Assembly: GCA_035294325.1 (NCBI GenBank)
Contig: DATGLE010000232.1
Coordinates: 1-16,776 of the forward strand
Source: DATGLE01 sp035294325
GTDB lineage: Bacteria > Chloroflexota > Ktedonobacteria > Ktedonobacterales > Ktedonobacteraceae
Direction of reading: 5' to 3'
Length of the DNA: 16,776 nt
The notes below the pieces were generated by a model. That model was not told the origin of the DNA. It did no database searches and saw nothing but the letters and a program-made list of their open reading frames with translations. A program made the position numbers and the translations under genes. Shown piece after piece: positions 1 through 6,934 of the stretch. Within the stretch, counting starts at the first letter, position 1; each line of letters starts with the position of its first letter.

Positions 1-201
1 GCCGCTCTCGCCGACGAGGGCGGTAGCGCGTCCGGGGAAGAGGGAGAAGGTGGCGTCCTCCACGGCGTGGACGGCGCGCGGCGGGCCAAAGAGCTTGACC
101 TGGCGCAGCGGGAACTCCTTGTGCAGATGCTCCGCCTCCAGAATCGCTCCCGTGGTCTGCTGTGATTCCGGCAGGATGGCCGGCTGACTGAAATTACTCA
201 T
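1..201 (-). CDS. Opp/Dpp-type ABC transporter ATPase F (N-terminal fragment)
   Basis: Only the first 67 codons lie in the window, running off the left edge. The protein starts MSNFSQPAIL and continues through the N-terminal beta-strands of an ABC ATPase (ILEAEHLHKEFPLR, then AVHAVEDATF). It ends at LVGESG, the opening of the Walker A loop. The ATG overlaps the TGA of the upstream ATPase gene by four bases (ATGA), so the two are translationally coupled. As the second ATPase of a five-gene Opp-like operon it is the OppF/DppF-position subunit, which pairs with the D subunit to power import. The family and operon position are clear. The substrate cannot be told from this fragment; the neighbouring amino-sugar genes suggest an oligosaccharide rather than a peptide. 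Confidence 0.9.
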   Translation of the reverse strand, partial: MSNFSQPAILPESQQTTGAILEAEHLHKEFPLRQVKLFGPPRAVHAVEDATFSLFPGRATALVGESG

Positions 202-1358
202 TGCACTTTGCTCCCTTCTGCCAGCGCTTTGTATTTCTCGGCTAAGATTGACGTATCGGGCGGCTCCTCGCGGAAGCGAGGATCGTAGAGATGGCAGGCC
301 ACGCGCTGCTCCTGCTGCTCCGCCGGGAAGGGCCGCAGGAGCGGCACAACCGTATTGCAGGGGTCAAAGGCCAGCGGGCAGCGTGGATGAAAGGGACAGC
401 CGGGCGGCACCGAGCGCAGGTCGGGCGGCGACCCGGGAATGCCCGCCATTTTTTGCAGCGGACCGTGCAGCGTCGGGAAGGAATGCAGCAGGCCATAGCT
501 ATAGGGATGGCGCGGGTGCAGGTACAGATCGCGGCTGGGGGTTGTCTCCACCAGGCGCCCGGCATACATGATGGCGATGTGGTCGGCCAGTTCCAGCAGC
601 AGAGAGAGATCGTGAGTAATAAAGATCAGCGCCGTATTGAACTCTTTGCACAGCGCGCTGATCAGTTCAAGGATCTCGCGCTGCACCACCACGTCGAGCG
701 CCGTCGTCGGCTCATCCATGATAATCAATTCTGGCCGCAGCGCCAGGGCGATAGCGATCACGGCGCGCTGGCGCATGCCGCCGGAGAGTTCGTGTGGATA
801 GCTGCGCAGCCGGTCCGAGGCGATGCCCACGAGATTGAGCAGTTCGACGGCGCGCTTCCTGCGGGCATCGGTTCCCATATCGGGGCGGTGCGCCTTGAGA
901 GCATCCATAATCTGCGTACCGATATCCATGACCGGATTGAGCGCGTTCATCGCGCTCTGGAAGACGATAGAGAGTTCGTCCCAGCGAAAGGCACGCAACT
1001 GCGCGGGCGAGAGCTGCAATATATCGATAGGGCCGCTCTCCGCATGCCGCTCGTTGTGCGCTCGCTTTCCCCGCGCCGGGAGGTAGGTCGAGGCAGCGGA
1101 CCGCGCGCCCTCATCCTTCTTGGAGGAGGGGAAATACAGCGCCTCCCCGTTGGTAATCGCCGCCGGCGGGCGCAGCAGGCGCGCAATCGCATAGGCCAGC
1201 GTCGATTTACCGCTGCCGCTCTCTCCGGCCAGGCCCATGATTTCGCCGCGCCGCAGAACGAAGCTCACATCGTCCACTGCGTGCACCGTACCATTATCGG
1301 CATAGTAATCAACGGAGAGATGGTTGACCACAAGCAGCGAGTCCTTATCTGTTCCCAA
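198..1358 (-). CDS. Opp/Dpp-type ABC transporter ATPase D
   Basis: A 386-residue cytoplasmic ATPase that drives import by the membrane pair encoded upstream. Visible motifs: Walker A GESGSGKST (45-53), Q-loop Gln134, signature LSGGMRQR (191-198), Walker B LIIMDEP (211-217) and switch His249. The C-terminal oligopeptide-transporter extension carries Cys321, Cys327, Cys334 and Cys355, the cysteine pattern that holds an iron-sulphur cluster in some OppD relatives (family knowledge, not shown here). Between Walker A and the Q-loop there is an extra stretch of about 34 charged residues (roughly 77-110) that the usual family layout lacks. The start is TTG at 1358. A nearby ATG at 1368 is out of frame and the ribosome site is weak (AAGAAAG), so translation may depend on the permease gene 36 bases upstream. 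Confidence 0.95.
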   Translation of the reverse strand: MGTDKDSLLVVNHLSVDYYADNGTVHAVDDVSFVLRRGEIMGLAGESGSGKSTLAYAIARLLRPPAAITNGEALYFPSSKKDEGARSAASTYLPARGKRAHNERHAESGPIDILQLSPAQLRAFRWDELSIVFQSAMNALNPVMDIGTQIMDALKAHRPDMGTDARRKRAVELLNLVGIASDRLRSYPHELSGGMRQRAVIAIALALRPELIIMDEPTTALDVVVQREILELISALCKEFNTALIFITHDLSLLLELADHIAIMYAGRLVETTPSRDLYLHPRHPYSYGLLHSFPTLHGPLQKMAGIPGSPPDLRSVPPGCPFHPRCPLAFDPCNTVVPLLRPFPAEQQEQRVACHLYDPRFREEPPDTSILAEKYKALAEGSKVQ

Positions 1359-1394
1359 TTTAGACCATCGCTTTCTTATCTAAGCAGGTTCCCA

Positions 1395-2513
1395 TCAGAA
1401 AAGAAAGGTGTCGGGGACACCCCGTGCTCCGCCAGGGGCTGCCGCCCCTGATACCTGTCCTCCGGACAGGGTTCCCCGCTTCACTCTTCTCACCCTCTTT
1501 GCCGCGACTGCGCTACCCAGGCGCGGATCTGAAATTTCGTCGATGCCGAAATTGATGAGGGAGAGGCCGGCAGCCAGGATAGCGATACAGAGGCCCGGCG
1601 GCACGAACCACCACCAGAAACCCTGGAACAATCCATCAGCCTGCTGTGCCCAGTATAACATACTTCCCCAGTTAACATCAGACACATCGGCCAGTCCCAG
1701 GAATTGTAAGCTAGCCCAGAACAGAACCACCGCTATCGTCGTCGTGATAAAGATGGTTGCGACAATCGACGCCTCGTTGGGCAGGATCTCGTAGAAAATG
1801 ATGCGCCAGGTCGATTCGCCCGAAGCGCGCGCCGCCGTCACAAATTCACGGCTGCGCATCGAGAGCGTCTGCGAGCGCAGCAGCCGCGCGCCATAGGCCC
1901 AGCTCGTAACGGTGATGACCACAGCAATAGTCAGCGGCCCGCGCGGGAAGTAGGCAGCCAGCACCACCGCCAGCGGCAGCGCCGGCACGACGAGGAAGAC
2001 GTTAATCAGCATGGAGAGGACTTCGGAGAGCACGCCGCCCGCGTAGCCGGCGATCAGGCCAACAAAAGCGGAAACGGCTGTAACCAGCAGTCCCGTGAAG
2101 AACGACCAGAAAATAGAGCTGCGTGTGCCGTAGACAAGCTGGCTGAAGAGGTCCTGCCCCGACGTACTGGTGCCGAGCCAGTGCGCCGCCGATGGTCCCC
2201 TGTTAGAGAGATGCGAGATCGCGTTGGGATCCTGGAGCGGGAACATGGGGCCGAAGATCGCGACCAGAATGAAGAAAGCGATGATAGCGCTGCCCAGCGC
2301 AACCTTTCTATTAATCGTCGCCAGTTTCCAGAACCTGCGCAAGCCTTCCGCGAAGGCAGCGTATATGGGTTTACGCCGAGGCAGGGCCGCTACAACAGCG
2401 AGCGAGTCCCCGGCGCTCATGCCCATCGGGCCGGACAGCAGCGAAGGGCGCTCGCCCTGATTATCATGCGGCGAAGGAGACGCGAACCGTTCCGAAGAGC
2501 GATTTTTCTCCAT
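1395..2513 (-). CDS. Opp/Dpp-type ABC transporter permease C
   Basis: A 372-residue inner-membrane permease of the binding-protein-dependent transport family. A hydrophilic N-terminus of about 65 residues precedes six predicted helices (about 70-90, 133-157, 165-189, 193-213, 248-272 and 303-324). The EAA coupling loop is at about 223-247 (REFVTAARASGESTWRIIFY), where the ATPase docks. The family normally ends soon after the DPR motif, here 329-331. This protein runs on for about 40 residues, and residues 348-369 are encoded by three back-to-back DNA hairpins, so the tail looks like repeat DNA read as protein. A strong ribosome site (AAAGGAGAT) precedes the ATG at 2513, and the gap to the preceding permease gene is 23 bases. 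Confidence 0.93.
   Translation of the reverse strand: MEKNRSSERFASPSPHDNQGERPSLLSGPMGMSAGDSLAVVAALPRRKPIYAAFAEGLRRFWKLATINRKVALGSAIIAFFILVAIFGPMFPLQDPNAISHLSNRGPSAAHWLGTSTSGQDLFSQLVYGTRSSIFWSFFTGLLVTAVSAFVGLIAGYAGGVLSEVLSMLINVFLVVPALPLAVVLAAYFPRGPLTIAVVITVTSWAYGARLLRSQTLSMRSREFVTAARASGESTWRIIFYEILPNEASIVATIFITTTIAVVLFWASLQFLGLADVSDVNWGSMLYWAQQADGLFQGFWWWFVPPGLCIAILAAGLSLINFGIDEISDPRLGSAVAAKRVRRVKRGTLSGGQVSGAAAPGGARGVPDTFLF
1407..1470. repeat. Three consecutive GC-rich hairpins at the permease C 3' end
   Basis: Three perfect stem-loops lie side by side: GGTGTC/GACACC with loop GGG (1407-1421), CAGGGGC/GCCCCTG with loop TGCC (1433-1450), and CCTGTCC/GGACAGG with loop TCC (1454-1470). All are inside the reading frame of permease C. 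They could slow RNA decay between the permease and ATPase messages, or mark an inserted repeat. Confidence 0.85.
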
Positions 2514-2536
2514 TGCTACCAGATCTCCTTTCCTGC

Positions 2537-3538
2537 TTACGCAGTGCCTTCCTGACGCACACGAGGATCGAGCACCGTATAGAGCATCTCGGCCAGGAAG
2601 TTCGCTCCCAGCACCGCGACGGTAATAATCAGAAAGATCGACTGCACCAGCGCATAATCCAGCGATGCAACCCCTTGCAGCAGATAGAAACCTATACCGG
2701 GGTACGAGAATACATATTCCGTGAGCAATTGACCGGCAACAATGAAGCCGAGGGCAATCGCGAAATTGGTCAGGTTTGGCAGAAGTGCGTTGCGGGCCGC
2801 GTAAGCGAACAGAACGCGGCCCTGGCGCAGCCCTTTCGCCTCGGCCATCAGCACGTAATCTTCAGATAAAGTTGCGATCATCGTATTGCGCATCAACAGC
2901 ATCCAGCCGGCGAGGGAGGCGATTACGATAGTACCCGCCGGGAGTATTCCATGCTGGATGACGCTCAAGATAAAATCCGCATTCCAGCCGGGTATGGTAT
3001 TAATCACATCGTAACCCTGATTGAGCGGAAACCAGTGCAGCGTGGCCCCGAAAATATAGAGCAGCAGCAGCGCCAGCCAGAAGTAGGGAATGCCATAGAG
3101 AAAGGTCATGCCGGGCGCCAGAAGCGTATCAAGCACGGATCCACGCTTCCAGGCCAGGAGAATGCCGATTGCCCAGCCCACTACGCAGCCGATGATAACC
3201 GATACAAGGCCCAGCCCAATCGTCCACATGATGCCCGAACCGATAATCTCCGTAACCGATGCGGGAAAATACGTAACCGAAACCCCGAACCGGCCGTGCA
3301 GCAGTTCGCCAAGATACTTGAAGTACTGCACCCATAGCGGATCGGTTGTATCCACGCCGAGCATCTGGCGGATAGCGGCCAGTTGCCCGGGATCTACGCG
3401 CCCGCCCGCGCGCAGGATCTTGCCGATAAAGGCCGAGGCGGGATCGCCGGGGGCCAGGCGCGGGATAAAGAAATTGACGGTGATCGCAACCCACAGGGCC
3501 ACGGCGTAGAAGAGAAGACGGCGGAGCAGGTGACGCAT
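2537..3538 (-). CDS. Opp/Dpp-type ABC transporter permease B
   Basis: A 333-residue inner-membrane permease. It begins with the N-terminal helix typical of OppB/DppB (LLRRLLFYAVALWVAITVNF), then the conserved RLAPGDPA segment (27-34). Helices lie at about 103-129, 142-165, 198-217, 256-277 and 297-318. The EAA loop is at 227-254 (DYVLMAEAKGLRQGRVLFAY and following). It ends with the usual LDPR motif. The ATG at 3538 has the ribosome site AAAGGAG eight bases upstream. It follows the binding-protein gene after a 115-base gap containing a hairpin. It forms the translocation channel with permease C. Confidence 0.95.
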   Translation of the reverse strand: MRHLLRRLLFYAVALWVAITVNFFIPRLAPGDPASAFIGKILRAGGRVDPGQLAAIRQMLGVDTTDPLWVQYFKYLGELLHGRFGVSVTYFPASVTEIIGSGIMWTIGLGLVSVIIGCVVGWAIGILLAWKRGSVLDTLLAPGMTFLYGIPYFWLALLLLYIFGATLHWFPLNQGYDVINTIPGWNADFILSVIQHGILPAGTIVIASLAGWMLLMRNTMIATLSEDYVLMAEAKGLRQGRVLFAYAARNALLPNLTNFAIALGFIVAGQLLTEYVFSYPGIGFYLLQGVASLDYALVQSIFLIITVAVLGANFLAEMLYTVLDPRVRQEGTA

Positions 3539-3563
3539 CTGATCGCTCCTTTGTCACAAGGCA

Positions 3564-3588
3564 GGGGATGGTCTGGAAAACCATCCCC
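3564..3588. repeat. Hairpin between binding-protein and permease genes
   Basis: GGGGATGGT and ACCATCCCC form a 9-bp perfect stem with a 7-base loop. It lies 3' of the binding-protein gene in the message. There is no U-run after it in the direction of transcription, so it is not a classic terminator. In many ABC operons such a hairpin protects the binding-protein message and lowers permease expression; that role is inferred here. Confidence 0.7.
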
Positions 3589-3653
3589 GCCGTTTTACTG
3601 ATTTACTTCAGGTAGAGTGTAACATATTTCGGGTAGAACAGCGCCCTCCACTG

Positions 3654-5345
3654 TTACGCAGGCGTGAGGTGCGAGACGACGATCTCGTTATCCGGGAACG
3701 CATACGGCGCGCCTGTAGCATACGGGTTATCCTGGTCCGGCCAGCCGGTAAAGTGCGTCGTGGTGTACTCAAACCAGCGCGGGGCCGTCAGTGTAGGCAC
3801 CCAGGGCTGCTGATCGACGAAGATCTTCTCGATCTGCATGATGATCTGCTTCTGGGTGTTGAAATCGCTCGACGAAGCATACTGATTCAACAACTGGTCC
3901 ACCTGAGGATTGTTGTAACGCGAGAAGTTGGTCTTGCCAATATTCTTGCTGTTAAGCCCCTCGTTGTAGATGTAGAAGGGAGTCGGTCCACCGAGCAGGC
4001 CACCGATCTCCATGTCGAAGTCGTTATTGGCGCGAACGCTGTAGTAGGGCGACTCCTGAATGGGATCGATTTTGATCTCGATGCCTGCCGCCTTGAGGTT
4101 CTGCTGGATGATCTGAGACTCCGCTACCCAGTCAGAGTAGGTCGCGACGATGCGGAATCCGAAGGAGAGCCGCTTGCCGCTCTTATCCATGAAGATGCCA
4201 TCCGAGCCCTTTGTGAAGCCGGCATCCGTCAGGATCTTCTGCGCCGTCGTGGGATCAGCCGACATCGACGCGTTGGCGTAGGCGGGGTCGAGGTAGTCCT
4301 TAGCCAGTGGCAGCACCAGGCCCGTGGGGCCGAGAGGAGGCACCAGCCCGGCTACCCCCTGCTGGGCCAGGGCGTTGCGGTCAATAGCCGCGCTGACCGC
4401 CTTACGCACAGCGGGGTTGGCAAGCAGAGGGTTGTGCTGCTCGTTGATAAAGATGCCGAACTCGTCCACGCCAGCCGCCCAGAAGTGATTATGCGTGGGA
4501 TCTTTGTCAAGGAAGGCGCTCTTCAGACCTGCCGAGAAGAAACCGGCCCAGTCGGTCTGCCCCTGCTCCAACGCCAGCAGACCGGCATCGTTATCCTTGA
4601 GGTACGGCAGATTGATCTGATCGACCTTGATGGCGCTGGCATTCCAGTAGTTGGGATTCTTCTTGAAGACCACCACCTGGTCGGTGTAGCGGCTCACCAT
4701 GAACGGGCCGGTGCCGACGGGATGGTCGTTAACAAACTTTGTGGGATCGCCAACGCTGGCGAAGATGTGCTTTGGAATGATGGGCGTCTGGGTAGCGATA
4801 TTGTAGAACGAGGGTACATACGGCCTGGGGAACGACATCACAACGGTACTGGCATCGGGAGCCGTAACGCCACTGAGGTAGCCCCAGACGCCACCGCTGT
4901 CCGCCGCCGGATACTGCTTGAGCGTGTTGAAGGTAAATACCACATCGTCCGACGAGAATGGCTGCCCATCGTTCCACCTGACACCCTGGCGCAGATGAAA
5001 GGTGAGCTGCGTATTATCGGAATTCCACTGATAGCTGGTTGCTAACAGGGGCGTGGTCTGGGTAGCATCACTGAGGTTGACGTAGTAGAGCGGCTCGTAG
5101 ATGAAGCCGGCCATATCGTACACGCCTGTCTGGGCTATAGAAGAATACAGGTTAAATCCGGCCTTGCTGATCGGGCTGGACTGGACACCTACTGTAAGCA
5201 CTGACGTTTTTGTCGCCTGCTGTGGACTTTGAGCACCGCCACCGCAGGCAGCGAGGACTAGCGAGAAGATGACCACAAGCGAGAACAAGAAGGCACCGAC
5301 CTTGATCTTAGCCTGTGACACCGGGAAAATAGAGCCGGGAGTCAC
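3654..5345 (-). CDS. Family 5 solute-binding lipoprotein of the ABC importer
   Basis: A 563-residue lipoprotein anchored outside the membrane that captures substrate for the Opp-like importer. A basic N-terminus and hydrophobic segment end in the lipobox LVLAAC, with Cys34 as the lipidated residue, followed by a Gly/Gln-rich linker. The mature part is a full-length extracellular solute-binding protein family 5 domain; the segment TFHLRQGVRWNDGQPF is the family hallmark. Family 5 proteins bind peptides, nickel, cello-oligosaccharides or chitin oligosaccharides. In Vibrio the chitobiose-binding protein belongs to this family and sits beside a GlcNAc-utilisation operon. The divergent amino-sugar genes here make an amino-sugar oligomer the best guess. 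The start is GTG at 5345, chosen because a textbook AGGAGGT lies six bases upstream and the lipobox distance fits. Confidence 0.95.
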   Translation of the reverse strand: MTPGSIFPVSQAKIKVGAFLFSLVVIFSLVLAACGGGAQSPQQATKTSVLTVGVQSSPISKAGFNLYSSIAQTGVYDMAGFIYEPLYYVNLSDATQTTPLLATSYQWNSDNTQLTFHLRQGVRWNDGQPFSSDDVVFTFNTLKQYPAADSGGVWGYLSGVTAPDASTVVMSFPRPYVPSFYNIATQTPIIPKHIFASVGDPTKFVNDHPVGTGPFMVSRYTDQVVVFKKNPNYWNASAIKVDQINLPYLKDNDAGLLALEQGQTDWAGFFSAGLKSAFLDKDPTHNHFWAAGVDEFGIFINEQHNPLLANPAVRKAVSAAIDRNALAQQGVAGLVPPLGPTGLVLPLAKDYLDPAYANASMSADPTTAQKILTDAGFTKGSDGIFMDKSGKRLSFGFRIVATYSDWVAESQIIQQNLKAAGIEIKIDPIQESPYYSVRANNDFDMEIGGLLGGPTPFYIYNEGLNSKNIGKTNFSRYNNPQVDQLLNQYASSSDFNTQKQIIMQIEKIFVDQQPWVPTLTAPRWFEYTTTHFTGWPDQDNPYATGAPYAFPDNEIVVSHLTPA

Positions 5346-5497
5346 GAGAAACCTCCTAACTTGATAGTGGACGAAACACAGGTCAAAGGCTGCCGAGTAT
5401 CATGTAGACCAGAAGGTTCGCCATCGATCCAAAAGCTATGTGCGAGATCACGCTCCTTTCTTGTCTCTATCAGCTTTACCTGCAACTGTGCCGGGTT

Positions 5498-5524
5498 AAA
5501 ATATCTTAGATCAATCCATGTCAA
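5498..5524 (-). promoter_or_regulatory. Candidate promoter of the importer operon
   Basis: A perfect -35 TTGACA reads on the minus strand at 5524-5519. It is followed by an A/T-rich -10 region: TATTTT at a 15-base spacing or TTTTAA at 17 bases. This gives a leader of about 145 bases before the binding-protein GTG. The -35 is convincing and the -10 is weak. Confidence 0.45.
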
Positions 5525-5554
5525 TTACTGTACCTGCTCTTCCCCTTTTTGTCA

Positions 5555-5576
5555 AGACATCTAGACCACTAGACCG
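5555..5576 (+). promoter_or_regulatory. dre-like GntR (DasR/NagR type) operator
   Basis: AGACATCTAGACCACT at 5555-5570 matches 13 of 16 positions of the dre consensus AGTGGTCTAGACCACT, with the right half perfect. It is followed directly by a second right half-site, giving the 8-bp tandem CTAGACCA/CTAGACCG at 5561-5576. DasR and NagR regulators bind such sites and are released by glucosamine or GlcNAc phosphates (family knowledge). The location between importer and GlcNAc genes fits. The regulator gene is not in the window. Confidence 0.65.
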
Positions 5577-5590
5577 ATTTTTGATATACT
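5562..5590 (+). promoter_or_regulatory. Candidate promoter of the amino-sugar operon
   Basis: The -10 box TATACT (5585-5590) lies 17 bases after TAGACC (5562-5567), a 4/6 match to TTGACA. The -35 lies inside the dre-like operator, so a bound repressor would block RNA polymerase. The leader to the ATG at 5778 would be about 180 bases and contains a 28-bp palindrome. Confidence 0.5.
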
Positions 5591-5634
5591 TATTCCTGAG
5601 AGGTGTCTGATTTGCACCCGTTACCGACGCGTGT

Positions 5635-5704
5635 CTGCGGCGCTCGCTTTATGGAGAGTATTTTGCGCAAAATACTCTCCACTTCTGGCGCGGCTGCGCC
5701 GCGC
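5635..5704. repeat. Palindromic element A (leader of the SIS gene)
   Basis: A perfect 28-bp palindrome with no spacer (5653-5680; arms GGAGAGTATTTTGC and its complement) is flanked on the left by a degraded CTGCGGCGCTCGC module (5635-5647). On the right is a GC-rich hairpin GCGCGGC-TGC-GCCGCGC (5688-5704). The same modules flank other long palindromes in this window. Confidence 0.85.
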
Positions 5705-5777
5705 GACCATCCAGTGCCGCGTGTATAGTATAGTTGGAGGTAAAGGAGCCGTCTCTATACAGACGAATGGAGTCACG

Positions 5778-6812
5778 ATGTCCTCACTGCTTGAACAGGA
5801 AATTCACAGCCAGCCCGGCGTGATAAGCGACCTGCTGGCACGCGAAACGCAGCACATTGAGCGCATTATCATGCGCATCCCCGCATTCAATTATGTGCTG
5901 ATCGCCGCACGCGGCACATCGGACCATGCCGCGACCTACGCCCAATATGCCTGGGCCTCGCTGGCCGGCTACCCCGTGGCGCTGGCAACGCCGTCGCTCT
6001 ACACGCTGTATAAGGCCGTGCCGCGCCTGGATGGCGCGCTGGTCGTTGGCATCTCGCAGTCGGGCCAATCGCCCGATATCATCGCCATTCTGGAGGAGGG
6101 CAGGCGACAGGGGCGCCCGACGCTGGCGGTCACTAACGATGGCGCCTCGCCGCTGGCGCAGGCAGCGGATCACGTCGTCGAGTTGCACGCCGGACCTGAG
6201 CGCAGCGTGGCGGCAACGAAGACCTATACAGCGGAACTGGTTATCATGGCGCTCTTCGCCGCGTGCTGGAGCGGCAGTCAGCAACGCCTCGCCGAAATCC
6301 AGAGCTTACCGCAGGCGCTGGCAGCAACCTTACAGGGGGCGGCGGACATCGCTCAGCGCGCCGAGCGCTACCGCTACATGGATCGCTGTGTCGTGATCGG
6401 ACGTGGCTACAACTACGCCACCGCCCTCGAACTCGCGCTCAAGCTGAAAGAGCTTACCTACGTGATGGCAACCGCCTACTCTTCGGCGGATTTCCGTCAC
6501 GGGCCTACCGCTACCATCGAGAGCGGGCTGCCGGCCATCCTGATTATGCCCGCCGGCGCGACCTTCGATGATATGCGCGACCTGACCGGAGAACTGCAAC
6601 AGCGCGGCGCCGAACTGCTGGTAATCTCCGAGTCTGAACAGGCTCTCGCGCTTGCCAGAACGCCGCTGCCCCTGGTCGCGCCCGTTCCAGAATGGCTCAG
6701 CCCTATCACCGCCATTATTCCCGGCCAGGTGCTGGCCCTGCACCTGGCGCTCACCAAAGGCTTTAACGTGGATGAACCGCGCGGCCTGCACAAAGTGACG
6801 CGCACCTTTTGA
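5778..6812 (+). CDS. SIS-fold glucosamine-6-phosphate deaminase/isomerase-like (NagB-II type)
   Basis: A 344-residue cytoplasmic protein of two SIS domains, equivalent to the isomerase half of GlmS without its glutaminase domain. Phosphosugar-binding motifs are GTSDHAA (46-52) and SQSGQSPD (93-100), followed by ERSVAATKTYTAEL. Residues matching GlmS Glu488, His504 and Lys603 are present as Glu225 (LKELTY), His241 (FRHGP) and Lys339 (GLHKVT), with the same 16-residue Glu-His spacing. This supports ketose/aldose amino-sugar chemistry, most likely GlcN-6-P to Fru-6-P plus ammonia. GlcNAc kinase and hexosaminidase follow in the same operon. The ATG at 5778 is chosen because GGAG lies just upstream. 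The frame stays open to 5631, but that part is palindrome sequence and not homologous. AgaS-type isomerase is an alternative. Confidence 0.88.
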   Translation: MSSLLEQEIHSQPGVISDLLARETQHIERIIMRIPAFNYVLIAARGTSDHAATYAQYAWASLAGYPVALATPSLYTLYKAVPRLDGALVVGISQSGQSPDIIAILEEGRRQGRPTLAVTNDGASPLAQAADHVVELHAGPERSVAATKTYTAELVIMALFAACWSGSQQRLAEIQSLPQALAATLQGAADIAQRAERYRYMDRCVVIGRGYNYATALELALKLKELTYVMATAYSSADFRHGPTATIESGLPAILIMPAGATFDDMRDLTGELQQRGAELLVISESEQALALARTPLPLVAPVPEWLSPITAIIPGQVLALHLALTKGFNVDEPRGLHKVTRTF

Positions 6813-6817
6813 ATTTC

Positions 6818-6918
6818 GCGCGGTTTCGCCGCGCAAGGAAACCAGTACGTTGTAAGGGAAAATGCGTTAAGCGCATTTTCCCTTACAACGTACTGGATGA
6901 GGCGAGCGCCGCAGGCGC
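6818..6918. repeat. Palindromic element B between SIS gene and kinase
   Basis: Three parts in order: a hairpin GCGCGG-TTTCG-CCGCGC (6818-6834); a 25-bp perfect stem with a 5-base loop (arms 6842-6866 and 6872-6896, loop TTAAG); and a GCGCC-GCA-GGCGC module (6906-6918). It fills nearly all of the 122-base gap between the two genes. The order is the reverse complement of element A. Confidence 0.93.
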
Positions 6919-6934
6919 GAGAAAGCGAGGCAAC

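Larger units (their letters stand above)
5346..5777. other. Divergent control region between importer and amino-sugar operon
   Basis: This 432-base stretch has no convincing gene. From left to right it holds the importer leader, a minus-strand promoter candidate, the dre-like operator, a plus-strand promoter candidate, and a 28-bp palindrome with flanking modules inside the leader of the SIS gene. A half-site-like TAGACCAG also occurs at about 5405-5412 in the importer leader. Confidence 0.7.

Noticed and set aside
291..1451. 386-codon plus-strand open frame opposite ATPase D
   Set aside because: The minus strand encodes all ABC motifs in order; the plus-strand translation is low-complexity and Arg/Gln-rich, as expected for GC-rich antisense.
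3669..5045. 458-codon open frame on the plus strand opposite the binding-protein gene
   Set aside because: It is an antisense shadow of a well-conserved lipoprotein gene; its translation has no recognisable domain and there is no ribosome site.
5342..5524. 60-codon minus-strand open frame upstream of the binding-protein gene
   Set aside because: Its ATG lies within the proposed -35 and upstream of the likely transcript start; no ribosome site and no recognisable features.
5631..5777. N-terminal extension of the SIS protein by 49 residues
   Set aside because: The extension translates a palindrome and a GC hairpin; a good ribosome site and the family N-terminus support 5778.
6809..6934. N-terminal extension of the GlcNAc kinase overlapping the SIS stop
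   Set aside because: It consists of element B read as protein and lacks homology; the ATG at 6935 has its own ribosome site.
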